Assembly: GCA_001692895.1 (NCBI GenBank)
Contig: KV748176.1
Coordinates: 1,426,001 to 1,490,000 of the forward strand
Origin: Cenococcum geophilum 1.58
Lineage: Eukaryota > Ascomycota > Dothideomycetes > Gloniales > Gloniaceae
Length of the DNA stretch: 64,000 nt
Direction: 5' to 3'
Positions 11,915 to 22,400 of the stretch are shown here, piece by piece. The notes under the pieces were generated by a model, which did no database searches, was not told the DNA's origin, and saw only the letters and a list, made by a program, of their open reading frames with translations. Each line of letters opens with the position of its first letter. Positions within the stretch are counted from its first letter, which is position 1. Made by a program: the position numbers and the translations under genes.

Positions 11915-12570
11915 TTAGAGGCTCTGCATAAGGCTCTACACGAAGCTCTACACGAAGCTCTACACGAAGCTCTACACGAAGCTCTACACGAAGCTCTACA
12001 CGAAGCTCTACACGAAGCTCTACGTACAGAGGCTCTGCACGAAGCTCTGCACGAAGCTCTGCACGAAGCTCTGCACGAAGCTCTGCACGAAGCTCTGCAC
12101 GAAGCTCTGCACGAAGCTCTACGCGTACGGAGGCTCTGCACGAAGCTCTGCACGAAGAGCTCTGCACGAAGCTCTGCACGAAGCTCTGCACGAAGCTCTG
12201 CACGAAGCTCTGCACGAAGCTCTACGTAGAGGCTCTGCACGAGGCTCTGCGCAGAGCTCTGCGCGAGGCTCTGCGTACGGAGGCTCTGCACGAAGCTCTG
12301 CACGAAGCTCTACGTACAGAGGCTCTGCACGAGGCTCTGCGCGAGGCTCTGCGTACGGAGGCTCTGCACGAAGCTCTGCACGAAGCTCTGCACGAAGCTC
12401 TGCACGAGGCTCTGCGCGAAGCTCTGCGTACGGAGGCTCTACACGAAGCTCTGCACGAGGCTCTGCGCGAAGCTCTACACGAGCTCTATACGAAGCTCTA
12501 CGTACAGAGGCTCTCTGGCACAAGGCTCTGCCGCGAAGCTCTGCGTACGGAGGCTCTACACGAAGCTCTG
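11915..12570. repeat. 12-bp minisatellite (GCTCTGCACGAA)n
   Basis: More than 45 tandem copies of GCTCTGCACGAA occur, with variants ACACGAA, GCGCGAG and TACGTACAGAG. As 12 is a multiple of three, all frames stay open and give long artificial ORFs such as (ELRA)n on the minus strand. I do not annotate those as genes. Confidence 0.93.
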
Positions 12571-12699
12571 CATCGGGTCCCCGCTATATTCCCGATAGCG
12601 TCTACACGTGTCTCTGCCTATGTAGCCCCCTTATTTTTTACCCTTCCTTCCTTCCTTACATCCTCCCTACCTAGGGAGGCACTAGAACGGCCAGCCAGC

Positions 12700-13210
12700 A
12701 GAGGACCGTTGCTAGAACTAGATGACTATTGCTAAAACCAGACGACCGTCGCCAGAACCAGACGACCGTTACCAGAACCAGACGACCGTTACCAGAACCA
12801 GACGACCGTCGCCAGAGCCAGAACGACCGTCGCTAGAACCAAACAACCGTCGTTAGAGCTAGACGACTATCGCTAGAACCAAACGACCGTCGCCAGAACC
12901 AGACAACCGTTACCAGAACCAGACGACCGTCGCCAGAGCCAGACGACCGTCACTAGAGCCAGACGACCGTCGCCAGAACCAGACAACCGTCTCCAGAGTT
13001 AGACGAATGTCGCTAAAACCAGACGACCGTCGCTAGAGCCAGACAACCGTCGCCAGAACTAGATAACCGTCGCTAGAACCAGACAACCGTCGCTAGAACC
13101 AGACAACCATTACCAGAGCCAGACGACCGTTACCAAAACCAGACAACCGTCGCCAGAACCAGACAACTATCGCCAGAACTAGATAACTGTCGCCAGAGCC
13201 AGACGACAAT
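12700..13210. repeat. 20-bp minisatellite (CCAGACGACCGTCGCCAGAA)n
   Basis: About 24 tandem units of a 20-bp sequence close to CCAGACGACCGTCGCCAGAA, with scattered C/T and G/A differences between units. Confidence 0.9.
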
Positions 13211-13259
13211 AACTAGCCAGCGAACACTATAAACGATTCAATTAATTAATCGAATTAAG

Positions 13260-13580
13260 GTAGCACAGACAGGTAGGCACAAACAGGTAGATGCTGACGG
13301 GTAGGTAGATATAGATAGGTAGGTAGATGCAGACAGGTAAGTAGATATAGATAGGCAGGCAGATGCAGATAGGTAAGTAGATGCAGATAGGCAAGCAAAT
13401 ATAGATAGGTAGGTAGATGCAGACAGGTAGGTAGATGCTAATAGGTAGGCAGATATAGACAGGTAGGCAAATGCAAATAGGTAGGCGATATAAATAGGTA
13501 GGTAATATAGATAGGTAGGCAATGCAGACAGGTAGGCGATGCAGGTAGGTAGGTAAGTTAATAGGTAAATAGGTAGAAGA
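13260..13580. repeat. GGTAGGTAGATGCAGACA-type microsatellite/minisatellite
   Basis: Tandem mixtures of GGTA tetramers with AGATGCAGACA or AGATATAGATA steps, in a period of about 20-24 bp. It is preceded by a small AATTAATT palindrome region at about 13240-13250. The Ser/Thr/Tyr-rich minus-strand ORF here is a product of the repeat. Confidence 0.85.
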
Positions 13581-13620
13581 GAACCATCGCTATATTATAT
13601 TAAATTATCTAAAATAATAA

Positions 13621-13778
13621 TATCTATCTATCGCAGTCACGTAAGGGGATATTTTAATTTTTGTATAATTGGGAGGCGCAGGGCTATAAGGTCGCTCTAG
13701 GGCTAGTTCTTAGCAGTTTTGCTAGTTCCTAGCACTCAAATCTGCTAAGGATTTGCCCTAAAGCGGCCAGATATCCCT
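13621..13778 (-). repeat. DIRS-like terminal repeat B2
   Basis: 158 bp, starting TATCTATCTATCGCAG and ending CAGATATCCCT on the plus strand. It is nearly identical to 14044-14201. Between it and A2 lies a shorter diverged B-like piece at about 13830-13900. Confidence 0.88.
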
Positions 13779-13932
13779 GACCGCAAGCCTATGGCTGCAA
13801 GACTATCTAACTGTAGTGGTCGCATTAAGGCTAGCTCTTAGTGGTTTTACTAGTTCCTAGCACCTACTAAAGAATTGCCTTAAAGCGCTATCTATATATA
13901 ATGCATACTAAGTGTAAGGGATGGCGGGTGGG

Positions 13933-14043
13933 GAAAGCAAATTAGCCACGTAGTGACTGCGTTCGATATTCGCGAATATTGCGGGAGGTCTCAGCATTAT
14001 GCGTTGCTGAGGTAGATGCTGCCAAGCAATATATAGACGCTAG
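13933..14043 (-). repeat. DIRS-like terminal repeat A2
   Basis: Matches 18321-18431 with a few C/T and G/A changes. Shared landmarks are TTAGCCACGTAGT, GATATTCGCGAATATTGC (a palindrome core) and CAAGCAATATATAGACGCTAG. Confidence 0.85.
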
Positions 14044-14201
14044 TATCTATCTATCGCAGTTACGTGAGGGGATATTTTAATTTTTGTATAATTGGGAGGC
14101 GCAGGGCTATAAGGTCGCTCTAGGGCTAGTTCTTAGCAGTTTTGCTAGTTCCTAGCACTTAAATCTGCTAAGGATTTGCCCTAAAGCGGCCAGATATCCC
14201 T
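14044..14201 (-). repeat. DIRS-like terminal repeat B1
   Basis: 158 bp, abutting A2 with no gap. Compared with B2 there are only a few transitions (for example GCAGTTACGTGAGG versus GCAGTCACGTAAGG). Confidence 0.88.
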
Positions 14202-14214
14202 AAGCGAAGCTCCT

Positions 14215-14445
14215 GCGCCCAACAAGACATTACCGCATTCTGCCATATTCTGCCAAATTCTGCCACCTTGTCGCATTCTGCCAAATTCTGCCACATTGTC
14301 GCATTCTGCCAAATTCTGCCACATTGTCGCATTCTGCTATATTCTGCCGACCCTAAGTTATAAGCCAACTAATCAGGATTTTCCATGCCCGGCATGGAAA
14401 ATTGCTATTAGCTCGCTTACCACTAGTGCCTTGGCGGCCCTCTTA
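14215..14445. repeat. Retroelement-shared module: TTCTGCC repeats plus 25-bp palindrome
   Basis: Three units of a 28-bp repeat (ATTCTGCCAAATTCTGCCAC plus ATTGTCGC) are followed by CCTAAGTTATAAGCC. Then comes a perfect palindrome at 14378-14402 (arms ATTTTCCATGCC and GGCATGGAAAAT around one base), then GCTATTAGCTCGCTTACCAC and GCCTTGGCGGCCCT. The same string of motifs sits near the 3' ends of both copia elements (24400-24515 and 35205-35320), in the same orientation on this strand. Confidence 0.75.
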
Positions 14446-14499
14446 ACATCTTAACCTATTACGTAGTAATCCTTACGCTAAGAGCGGTACACCACGCTA

Positions 14500-15950
14500 A
14501 AAGTAAGAGTTAAGGCGACGGAGGTTAGTGGTCTTAGTCCTAATATATAGGCGAAAGGCTTCTAATAACCACCGACCTAGCTGCTAAATTTGCTAGTGTA
14601 AACACCCTAAATCTTTAGCAAACTAGGCAGCGCCCCAGTGGAAGGAGTGGTTTAAGTAACTACTTAGGTTAATCCTAGCAGCTATTAAACGGGAGGAAAG
14701 GATCTTGCGAACCCCTAAAGAGGCAAAGGGTTTACCATTAAGACTAAATAAGGGAGAGTTGAGGGGTTAAGGGTCCCTATTAAACAGCTTTGTTATAGCA
14801 GCAACTAGGCATAATAGGCCGCCTACCGCTGCGATAGCAACGTTAACGCCCTAGTATTACTTATTAGCTTTGCTCTATTTAAGGTAGAATGTTATCCTAC
14901 TAGGCGTAAAGGTGATATCGTGTTAAGTGACCTTTTTTGCTAGGAAGGTCGTTCGGTTCTTAAGCTCCACTATAATATACGTGATCTCGCCTATCCGTAA
15001 AAATCCGGCAAATGCGAGGGTAAATGCGGCATTAGTATTAACATCCAGTAGCAATAGGCCGTGTGTCACTACCTGGGCTAGAATATCCCTAGTAATGGGT
15101 TGCTTGTCCTTTTTTACTAAGGGAGAGATAGCGGCTGCTCCGGCAAGTAATCGGTGTACTATAGGATCCTTAAATGCTGTAATTAAGATGCCGTAATCTA
15201 CGTGGCGCGAGCGAATTGCGAAGATGTAGGCTTATAAGGTTTCGGCCTTAAGCCTACCTATCTGTGGCTAGGAGGTACCAAACGCACGGTAGGCAATCCA
15301 TTCGCCTAGTTCACGCGGCTTGGCTAGGTAGGAGGAAACTCCTTTAAGTGCGCAGTATAACTCCTAGCTATTAACTGCTAAGGAATAGTTCCTACGGGTT
15401 ACTGGCGTAAGGCCGTTTTAAAGAAGAAGCGCGTAGAGGTTGGATGGCGCGTTAATATTATCTTTAAAGTTTATAGGCGGTTATAAGTAGTCCGTTAGGT
15501 TTACGGCACCTATTAAAAACTTATTAGCTTTAGTAGTAATAAATTAAGGGCCTAGTATAGGCAGAACTAATAGATAGCCGCGGCCTAGAATTAAGATAGT
15601 ATATTAGCCAAGCCATTTAAATCACCTAGGATCCACTTTACAGATATTATAATATCGTAAGCTATAGCAGCTAGCATAATCTTACGGAGTAATTCGTTTA
15701 CTATGCCACGGACGACGGTCTTCTTAATGCCCTAGTGAACTACCATGCTATTAGTATAAATAGATAGCGCGCTATGCTGCTAGTTGGTAGACTATAGATC
15801 AAATACGTAAGCAATAGCATGCATCTCTTTTGGATTAATATAGTCTACTTATTAACTGGGCTTAGGTAATATACTAAACGCCTAAGATTAAGGGAGGTTG
15901 GCTATATACTACTACTAGTTATCCTTGTGTTTAAGTTCCTTAAAAAAGTA
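14500..15950 (-). pseudogene. DIRS-like tyrosine recombinase
   Basis: RIP-interrupted minus-strand frame. It reads NYFLATRSQNIYYALL, then SRELGEWIAYRAFGTSQPQ (core-binding part), TLAFAGFLRIGEI (the conserved catalytic Arg of box I), SRTTFYLKQSKA, YLNHSFHWGAA and GRWLLEAFRLYI (box II His and Tyr). At HxxR the Arg position appears as His (HSFH), consistent with a G-to-A change that would inactivate the enzyme. In DIRS elements this recombinase joins the circular DNA copy to the target. Boundaries are approximate. Confidence 0.82.
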
Positions 15951-17050
15951 AAAGCCGCTAAACCTAAATTGGGTAAAGGCGTTAGTAAAGAGATAAATAT
16001 AGGTACGCTTAACGTTGTTAAAGAACAATACCCTATTACTTATAGTAAGTAGGTTAAGCTAGATATATAAGTCACTTCGCAACTTAGTGCTGAATTGCCT
16101 AGGTTTATGCTTATTTACCAAAGTCTCCGGCTAAGCAGTAATAAAGATTTAGAGGGATCTAGAGTAAGATTAACTAAGTCTAATTACGTGGGCGCACTAT
16201 ATAAGGTAGCCCGCAAGCTACTAGGCTTAAAGAAACAATAATGAGCCGTATTAGAGTGTGGTAGTGACTTTCTTAATAGTATATAATTGTTTCTATGGTA
16301 ACAATCGCGTTTACATTTGTACGGTGTTAATAGTATATCCTAGAACTTTAATAACAGTTCCTACTATATCTTTAAAGCCATTTTGAGGGATACCTAGGGA
16401 GTTAGTAACAGAGATATAAGTCTAAGTAACAGCCGCTAAGTCGTTTAGGTTGGCAAGGATAAAAATAAAGTTATCTAGGTAGTATTTTACCTTATAAGGC
16501 AGTTATAAATAGAGTATCTAGTACAAACCTTCCGTAAAGAGGTTGAATATAAGCGGCGCAGTTTAAAAACCGAAGGATAGGCAGCATTCCTAGTAGGTAA
16601 CACCTTCCCAGGAGAAGCCCATTAATGTTCTTGCCCTATAAGATAGGGGGACTATACGGAACGCGTCTTTAATATCTCTTTTAAGCAGCAGATATTCACA
16701 ACCTGCAGAAATAACGTAGGCTTAAATAGCGGTAACTATAGTATATACTAGTGCTCCATATTCTTCTAGGATTACGTCATTAACTAAAGATGCTAGTAGA
16801 AAGGAAAGATTGTGAATTCGGCGGTATCCACCATCCGATTTTAGCACTAGGCCAAGAGGTAAGACTATAATAGGCCCTATTACGATTCTAATATATCCTT
16901 TTTTAAAGTCTAATATTATCTTCTTAGAGATAAGGTCGGCGTTATCCTAAGAGGAGTTATAGTTCCTATAAGATCTTAGGGTAAGGATAGACTCGGCTCC
17001 TATCTTGCAGCCATAGGTTAGGATGCCTACTAAGGTGGCTAATAGATTAC
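15951..17050 (-). pseudogene. DIRS-like reverse transcriptase/RNase H
   Basis: Minus-strand frame with RT motifs in order: VLPLGLVLKSDGGYRRIHNL, EYLLLKRDIKDAFR, CCLSFGFQTAPLIFNLF, and the catalytic box as YYLDNFIF (YLDN for YLDD, one G-to-A change). This arrangement fits the RT of DIRS/Ngaro elements. RNase H probably follows (about 15800-16200) but its motifs are eroded. Stops are mostly at Gln or Trp codons. Confidence 0.8.
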
Positions 17051-17259
17051 CCAGGTAGTTAAATAGAAGGGAGTGCCACGCTAAGATCCTTAGGGGTGAT
17101 AAAGAGTGGTAAAGAGCCTTCGCCTCTATAAAGGTAGAGAATAATAGTAACGTATTAGGCCTAGGTCCTAGGCGTATAATTAAAGTTAGTATTATTATTA
17201 GGCTAGACCCTACTTTGTAAGGTTCGCCTTACTATTCCTAGGCGCAAGCTTTAGATAAT

Positions 17260-18122
17260 ATAGTGTAATCTTTACTACACTTTAAGCACTTATACGGGTA
17301 TTTATAAGCTATATTATCATAGCCTCTGCTATTAAACCTGCGGCAGGTATTAGAGGTATAGGAGGTATCCAACCTAGGTCTCTTTAAGGCGGCGAAGCCG
17401 ATAGCACTAGACATTATAAGGTATGGCGCTGTATACTAGGTTAGCATTTACCAATTAGCGGGCTCTAGTTGGCCATTAGTTATTATAAAGGTATAATAGT
17501 TAAGTGCTAAGTCAAGTATATAACCTACCCAGATATACTAAGTTAATAAGGTATAAATTGTGTTTATCTAAAGAAGCATGCTAGTGATAAGGTCCAGCGG
17601 GCATATACAGAGGGTGCCAGTAATAACTATGTAGTTAGTAAAACCTTTAAACCAGACGCCTTTATCTACAAATAGCTTCCTATCTACCTTTGCCTTCCTT
17701 ATAACTAGAGTACCATTCTTAATCCATGTCTTGTTGGTAATCTTAATTTAAGCAATATAGACTCAAAAACGGGCGAGGTTTACTAGATTAAAAGTACCCT
17801 TAAAAATGTCTAGGTAATCCCTTTTTATAACGCTAAGAAGGCGAAGTTTAAGCAACTTTACGCTAGGAGGGAGAGGCTCACCAAGGACATCAGCTATAGC
17901 AGCTATTATAGTGGCCTATAAGGCCGAAGCGGCCAAGCCTAACTATAATTAAGCCATTTGAGCTAGGTAGTATTTATACTAGTAAGCCTCCTCCGCTAGG
18001 CGGGCTTCGCGCTCTTCCTTATACTTCTAAATCTCCCTTTTATCTCGGGCTTGTTCCCTTTACTCTTTAGTAATTTTACGCTCTTCTACGGCAGCGGCGC
18101 GTATATTAGCCTTAAACAGCAT
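17260..18122 (-). pseudogene. DIRS-like gag with Cys/His knuckle
   Basis: The frame starts at the ATG at 18120-18122 (MLFKANIRAAAVEERK). It continues with a highly charged helix (KREIQKYKEEREARLAEEAY) and ends with a Cys-rich motif, CRRFNSRGYDNIAYKYPYKC, followed by CSKD. The Tyr residues there look like RIP versions of Cys and His. This fits a nucleocapsid-like gag upstream of RT. Several stops interrupt it. Confidence 0.65.
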
Positions 18123-18320
18123 TATAGAACTAGTAGAGGAGGGTATAGCGGTTATAGACGATGGTATAGTTAAGGTAGGTCGTCTAAGTGGGTTTACTTA
18201 TTAGGATTATGCACGCGTACAAGTCTCCTAGTTAGTTATAAGCGGTAATAGCGTTATAAAATAATTCTTAAACAAATGGATGATAAATATATAATAAATA
18301 TTAATAAGTTTAGCGATATT

Positions 18321-18431
18321 AAAAGCGAATTAGCCACGTAGTAACTGCGTTTGATATTCGCGAATATTGCAGGAGGTCTCAGCATTGTGCGTTGCTAAGG
18401 TAGATGCTGCCAAGCAATATATAGACGCTAG
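18321..18431 (-). repeat. DIRS-like terminal repeat A1
   Basis: The 5' terminal repeat of the element on the minus strand; it matches 13933-14043. The flank beyond it (TATTTATTTTGC) corresponds to the right flank of the GGTA array in the relative X2 (TAATTTATTTTGC), marking the insertion point inside X1. Confidence 0.82.
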
Positions 18432-18823
18432 TATTTATTTTGCTAGCCTTATAAATAGCTTTAAAATAGCTTTTATTTATTTAAAATATGCTATTAGTAT
18501 AAAAGAGGTAAATATAATTATGGTTGCCAAATGCGTAGATTGCTGGCAGGTTGCGCGCAGGTTGCGCGTAGGCTGCGCGCAGGCTGCGTGTCAAAAAAAC
18601 ACGACATAGGCTAGTCGGTCGAGTTGCCAAATGACCTCAACTGCGCGCCAATTGCGTCAACCACCAGCCATTGAGGCCATTAAAAGGGTACCATATTTTG
18701 CCGATGAAGGTAAATTATAGTCTATCTTTATTAATATTAAATAGTAAAGATATAATGCCTCCTACCTAGTTATACTCCTATAGCCGCATAATAGATCTAT
18801 AGAGGATAAAGCCTAAAATAAAG

Positions 18824-19040
18824 TGTTGGGAATAAAGGCAAATGGTCACCATATAAGGCATATTGCTGTCATATATGGCAAGTTGCCGTTACGTACGGCA
18901 AGTTGCTATCACGTACCGCCGCGGCACTAGCGTGGTAAGGAACCTTAAGTTCCTTACCCCTTTCTTTAAAAAGAACACAGAATAATTATTATACTATTTA
19001 CAAACCGTAGCTACATAATATCCCCCTTATATAACCAACA
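18824..19040 (+). repeat. 5' LTR of copia-1
   Basis: 217 bp, TGTTGGGA...ATAACCAACA. It contains repeated GGCAAGTTGCYRTYACGT units (about 18875-18920). It is followed by CTAATTAGTAG, close to what follows the 5' LTR of copia-2 (CTAATCAGTAG), so this is probably the primer-binding region. Confidence 0.93.
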
Positions 19041-19427
19041 CTAATTAGTAGTTAACTTTACTATTATACTACAGAGCAGCTAGGTATTCCACTAAGAAAA
19101 GATAAGCCACTATACTAGTGCTACTTATGCTAAAGGAAGCTGTCTTTTAAGGTTAGAACTGGTCCTAAACCTTAAATAGAACTCTTCCATAAATCTAAGG
19201 ATCTAAAGGCCAGAACTAGTCCTAAGCCTTTCCAAGATTACGGATTCTTACGTCTATTACGCAGAATAACATACTTTATAAATCTTCGCGATTTAAGGCC
19301 AGAACTAATCCTAAGCCCTATAATCGCAAATACACGTCACGAACGCGTACTAAATAATAAATATATATTATAAACGCGTACCAAACGACAATCCCTACGC
19401 CAATAATACTTCCCTCCCTCCAAAAAC

Positions 19428-22400
19428 ATGGCTACGCCTACTTTAAACGACTAGGAAGACTCCTTACCACTAGGGGTAGCTTTATACGCGAAACTTATTA
19501 ATAAAAATTAGGACGAATTTACCTTTAATATAACAACTTATACCGCAAAACAAGTTAATAGCTTTCTCCTATACCGTATTATATTCTACTAAAGTAGATA
19601 CTACGCCGATATATAGCTATGGGAATATTTTAGGGAGGATTTTATAGGATAGACCGCTAACACCTAGGCACTTAGTAATATTAATATTATTTAGGATTTT
19701 CGAGACTTTCTCTATAGGAATAAGGTATATATTACTAAGAACGGTAACCTAATTACTAGCAATATTTAGGCCGTTATTACTAGTATAGAAAAACCAGTAT
19801 AGATAGAAGCTAAAATTATACATTAACTACGGAAACCTAGAACTAACCCATATTCTTTAAAAGGTAACTTTAATTCGGAACGAAACCCCCAGAACGCTAC
19901 TCTCCCACCTAAAGGTACTCTCCCACCTAAAGGTACTCGTCCTCCACCTCTACCACCTTTAGCTCCTCTACTCTAGCCAACTAGTAACCCTCTACTATAA
20001 GAAGTTATAAATCTAATAAAGGTATATTTGGATAAAGAGAAGAAGTTTAGAAAAGAATTATATAATATACTTAGAGCAAAACTATAGGTCTTTTATAACT
20101 GTTGCAATAAGGTTAGAATTTAATGCCACTAGTACTACTACGCTTTCTCTATTATATTAAAGGGACGGGCAGTAATATTCTATTACGACTATATTACGGG
20201 TAAAAACTATAGCTTTAATATAATGCTTTAGCTCACTAAAGCCCACTTTAAGACTAATAAGAATTGCTAACTTTATATATCTAAATGGCGAGAGACTATA
20301 TTCTAAAGAGTTATTACTTCTAACCCAATAAAGACTTATTTAAAGTGCCTTTAACTACTCTTTAATAAACTCTAGAAAATCTAACGTGGACTTACTAAAA
20401 CTTACTAAAATAAGAACAGCCTAAGGGACTAGGTTATCTTAGCATGCTATAGCATTCCTAAGTGTAACTTAGCGCTATATAAACCTATAGACACGTTTAA
20501 AGGAGTATATACCGAGCTACGCTCTGCCGTAGGTACTGCAATATAAATATAAGAATCTTAACAGCTCTATACTAAAAGCCCTACCTAACTAAGCGTTCCT
20601 AACTAATATAATTATAACTANACTAATNNAATATATAGCGGCNGTAGTAGGGAATANNGNAAAGGGTANNATTAACGTNAACTATAAGGTAATTATAGAG
20701 GTCCTTATAGAGGTTTATTTCGAAATAATTACTAAAAGAAGTGCTATATTTATAAGAAGCCAAATTGCTAGTTAACTAGATACTCCCTTAATAAGCGAAA
20801 AGAGGCATATAATAAGTTCCGTTAGAGTATAAAAAACGTTAGAAATTATAAGATTACTATAGCCTACTTCTAAAGCTTCCTGGTTTAATACAAAGGCATA
20901 GAAGACCTTAAGGGTAAGGTTAATAAGACTAAACAGCTCCTTATAAATATAGAAATTAAGGACTACTTACCTAACTAATACTTTACTAAGTATAGTAAGG
21001 TAAATGGCATACAAACTGTCGCTATTCTTAATAACCAATCTACGCTCCATTTTATTATAAAGTTAGATATCTTTAATAAGCCAAAAGAGAGCTCCGCGTT
21101 TTCCTTTAACGATAGATACTTGGTAAACGTCTTCTATAGTATTATACCGGATACTAAAGCCGCAGGAGTATCTATAGTAGGAGAACCTTAAGTTCGAGCC
21201 CTTTAGCAGCTTAATAGCTCTATTTAGATTAACTATTTAACGGTAGGCCAATACACGATTTGTTTTAGTAAAGGTACTACAATCTCTCTCGGCACAATTA
21301 GGGTTTAAACCCCCTTAGGGTATATCACTTTTCACATTATTCCCATAAACACCCCGTTTTTATTTTGCATTAAAGATATAGATAAACTAGGTGTTAAGCT
21401 TAATAACCTTAAGAATATACTCGTGTAGGGAGATAATCGGGTACCTATTATACGTAAGTAGGGTTACCCTTAGCTGCTCCTTTAACAACCAGAAAAGAGT
21501 ATTGCTTAAAGCTATTTAACTAAGTTAGAGTTACGCTAACTACACCGTTGTTTTAGTTACCTATTAGTTTACCAATTGCTTAGGGTTCTTTAGTGAGTAG
21601 GCTATAAAGTTAAGGTTAAGGCAATTAAGTATCTTATAAAATACTACTACCACTACTAAATAAACCAGAGGTCCCCTGGCCGATTTAAGTTCACTCTTAA
21701 AAATAACTATAACTTTAACTTCTATATTATTATCAACGTTATATACCTTAGCGGCAAGCTAGTACTCTAAGTTATTAACTTCTTAACCTCCTTCTAAGCC
21801 GCACAATTCTTAAAGGATATATTAGCTAGGAATATATAGGATACCCTTTAGTTATACTAAATTAATATCTACCTAGGACCCCCTAATTAAATCGTCTATA
21901 ACGTAAAAAAAAACTTCTTATCTATAGAGTTCCGATAATAAATAAAGGCAATACCAATTAAGGTTAAGGAAGTCCCTATTAAGGCACATAATAGTATTAG
22001 AAAAGTGGAGCGATATTACACGCCATTACGCCGCGTATATAAGATTATCTCTTTAAAACTAAAGGACGCTAGCGAAGAACTTACCTTATAAATAGCTGTT
22101 AAAGCTATTAACAATTCCGCTAGCCTAAATAGACTCGTACCTATATTACTAGTCTTTAGCGCCTACCTATAAATAACTAACAATTCTCTACTATCTCCCT
22201 CTATTATATAATAAGCTAAGGTAATTCGTAAGGCAATAAAGAAGGTATAACGCCTCTATACCACACGCTAGGTTAATAACGCACTAGGAATAAGAAATGG
22301 CCCAAACACCTTAACTACGCTTAATCTACCACTTTAGTCTAAAGTACGCATATGGCGTAAAAGGGGAGGATAGTTAGGCCCACATTAACTTATTGCAATT

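Larger units (their letters stand above)
13621..18431 (-). mobile_element. DIRS-like tyrosine-recombinase retrotransposon with split direct repeats (PAT/Ngaro-type ends)
   Basis: Read on the minus strand the order is A1 (18431-18321), gag, reverse transcriptase, tyrosine recombinase, B1 (14201-14044), A2 (14043 to about 13933), B2 (13778-13621). B1 and B2 are both 158 bp and nearly identical; A1 and A2 are about 111 bp and nearly identical. A1-body-B1-A2-B2 is the terminal arrangement of PAT/Ngaro-type DIRS elements, which integrate through a recombinase and make no target duplication. The neighbouring X1 sequence fits together across the ends without an obvious duplication. The element is RIP-damaged inside; its ends are better preserved. 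Confidence 0.88.
11563..18706. mobile_element. Minisatellite-bearing TIR element X1 (with a DIRS-like element nested in it)
   Basis: The insert in the FunK1 gene starts CATCGGGAAAATAT and ends ATATTTTGCCGATG, a 14-bp inverted repeat with one mismatch. AA flanks it on both sides, and removing it with one AA restores the kinase frame. Without the nested DIRS-like element (13621-18431) it is about 2.3 kb. It has no coding capacity that I can see. It is nearly all tandem repeats: a TTGACACGCA-type array, a 12-bp array, a 20-bp array and a GGTA-rich array. A RIP-altered relative with the same order of arrays lies at 26283-27972. Unlike its surroundings it is hardly touched by RIP. Confidence 0.75.

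Noticed and set aside
11898-12523. Long open frames of ELRA / CRAS / AEPR repeats on the minus strand
   Set aside because: They are translations of the 12-bp minisatellite, open in every frame because the unit is a multiple of three, with no start context or flanking domain.
13238-13522. Ser/Thr/Tyr-rich minus-strand ORF
   Set aside because: Translation of the GGTA-rich array; no independent evidence of coding.
14168-14368. Minus-strand ORF with repeated RIWQN words
   Set aside because: Produced by the 28-bp TTCTGCC repeat in the shared module, not by a gene.
14927-15196. 89-codon plus-strand ORF
   Set aside because: Antisense shadow of the DIRS-like tyrosine recombinase, which has recognisable motifs on the minus strand.
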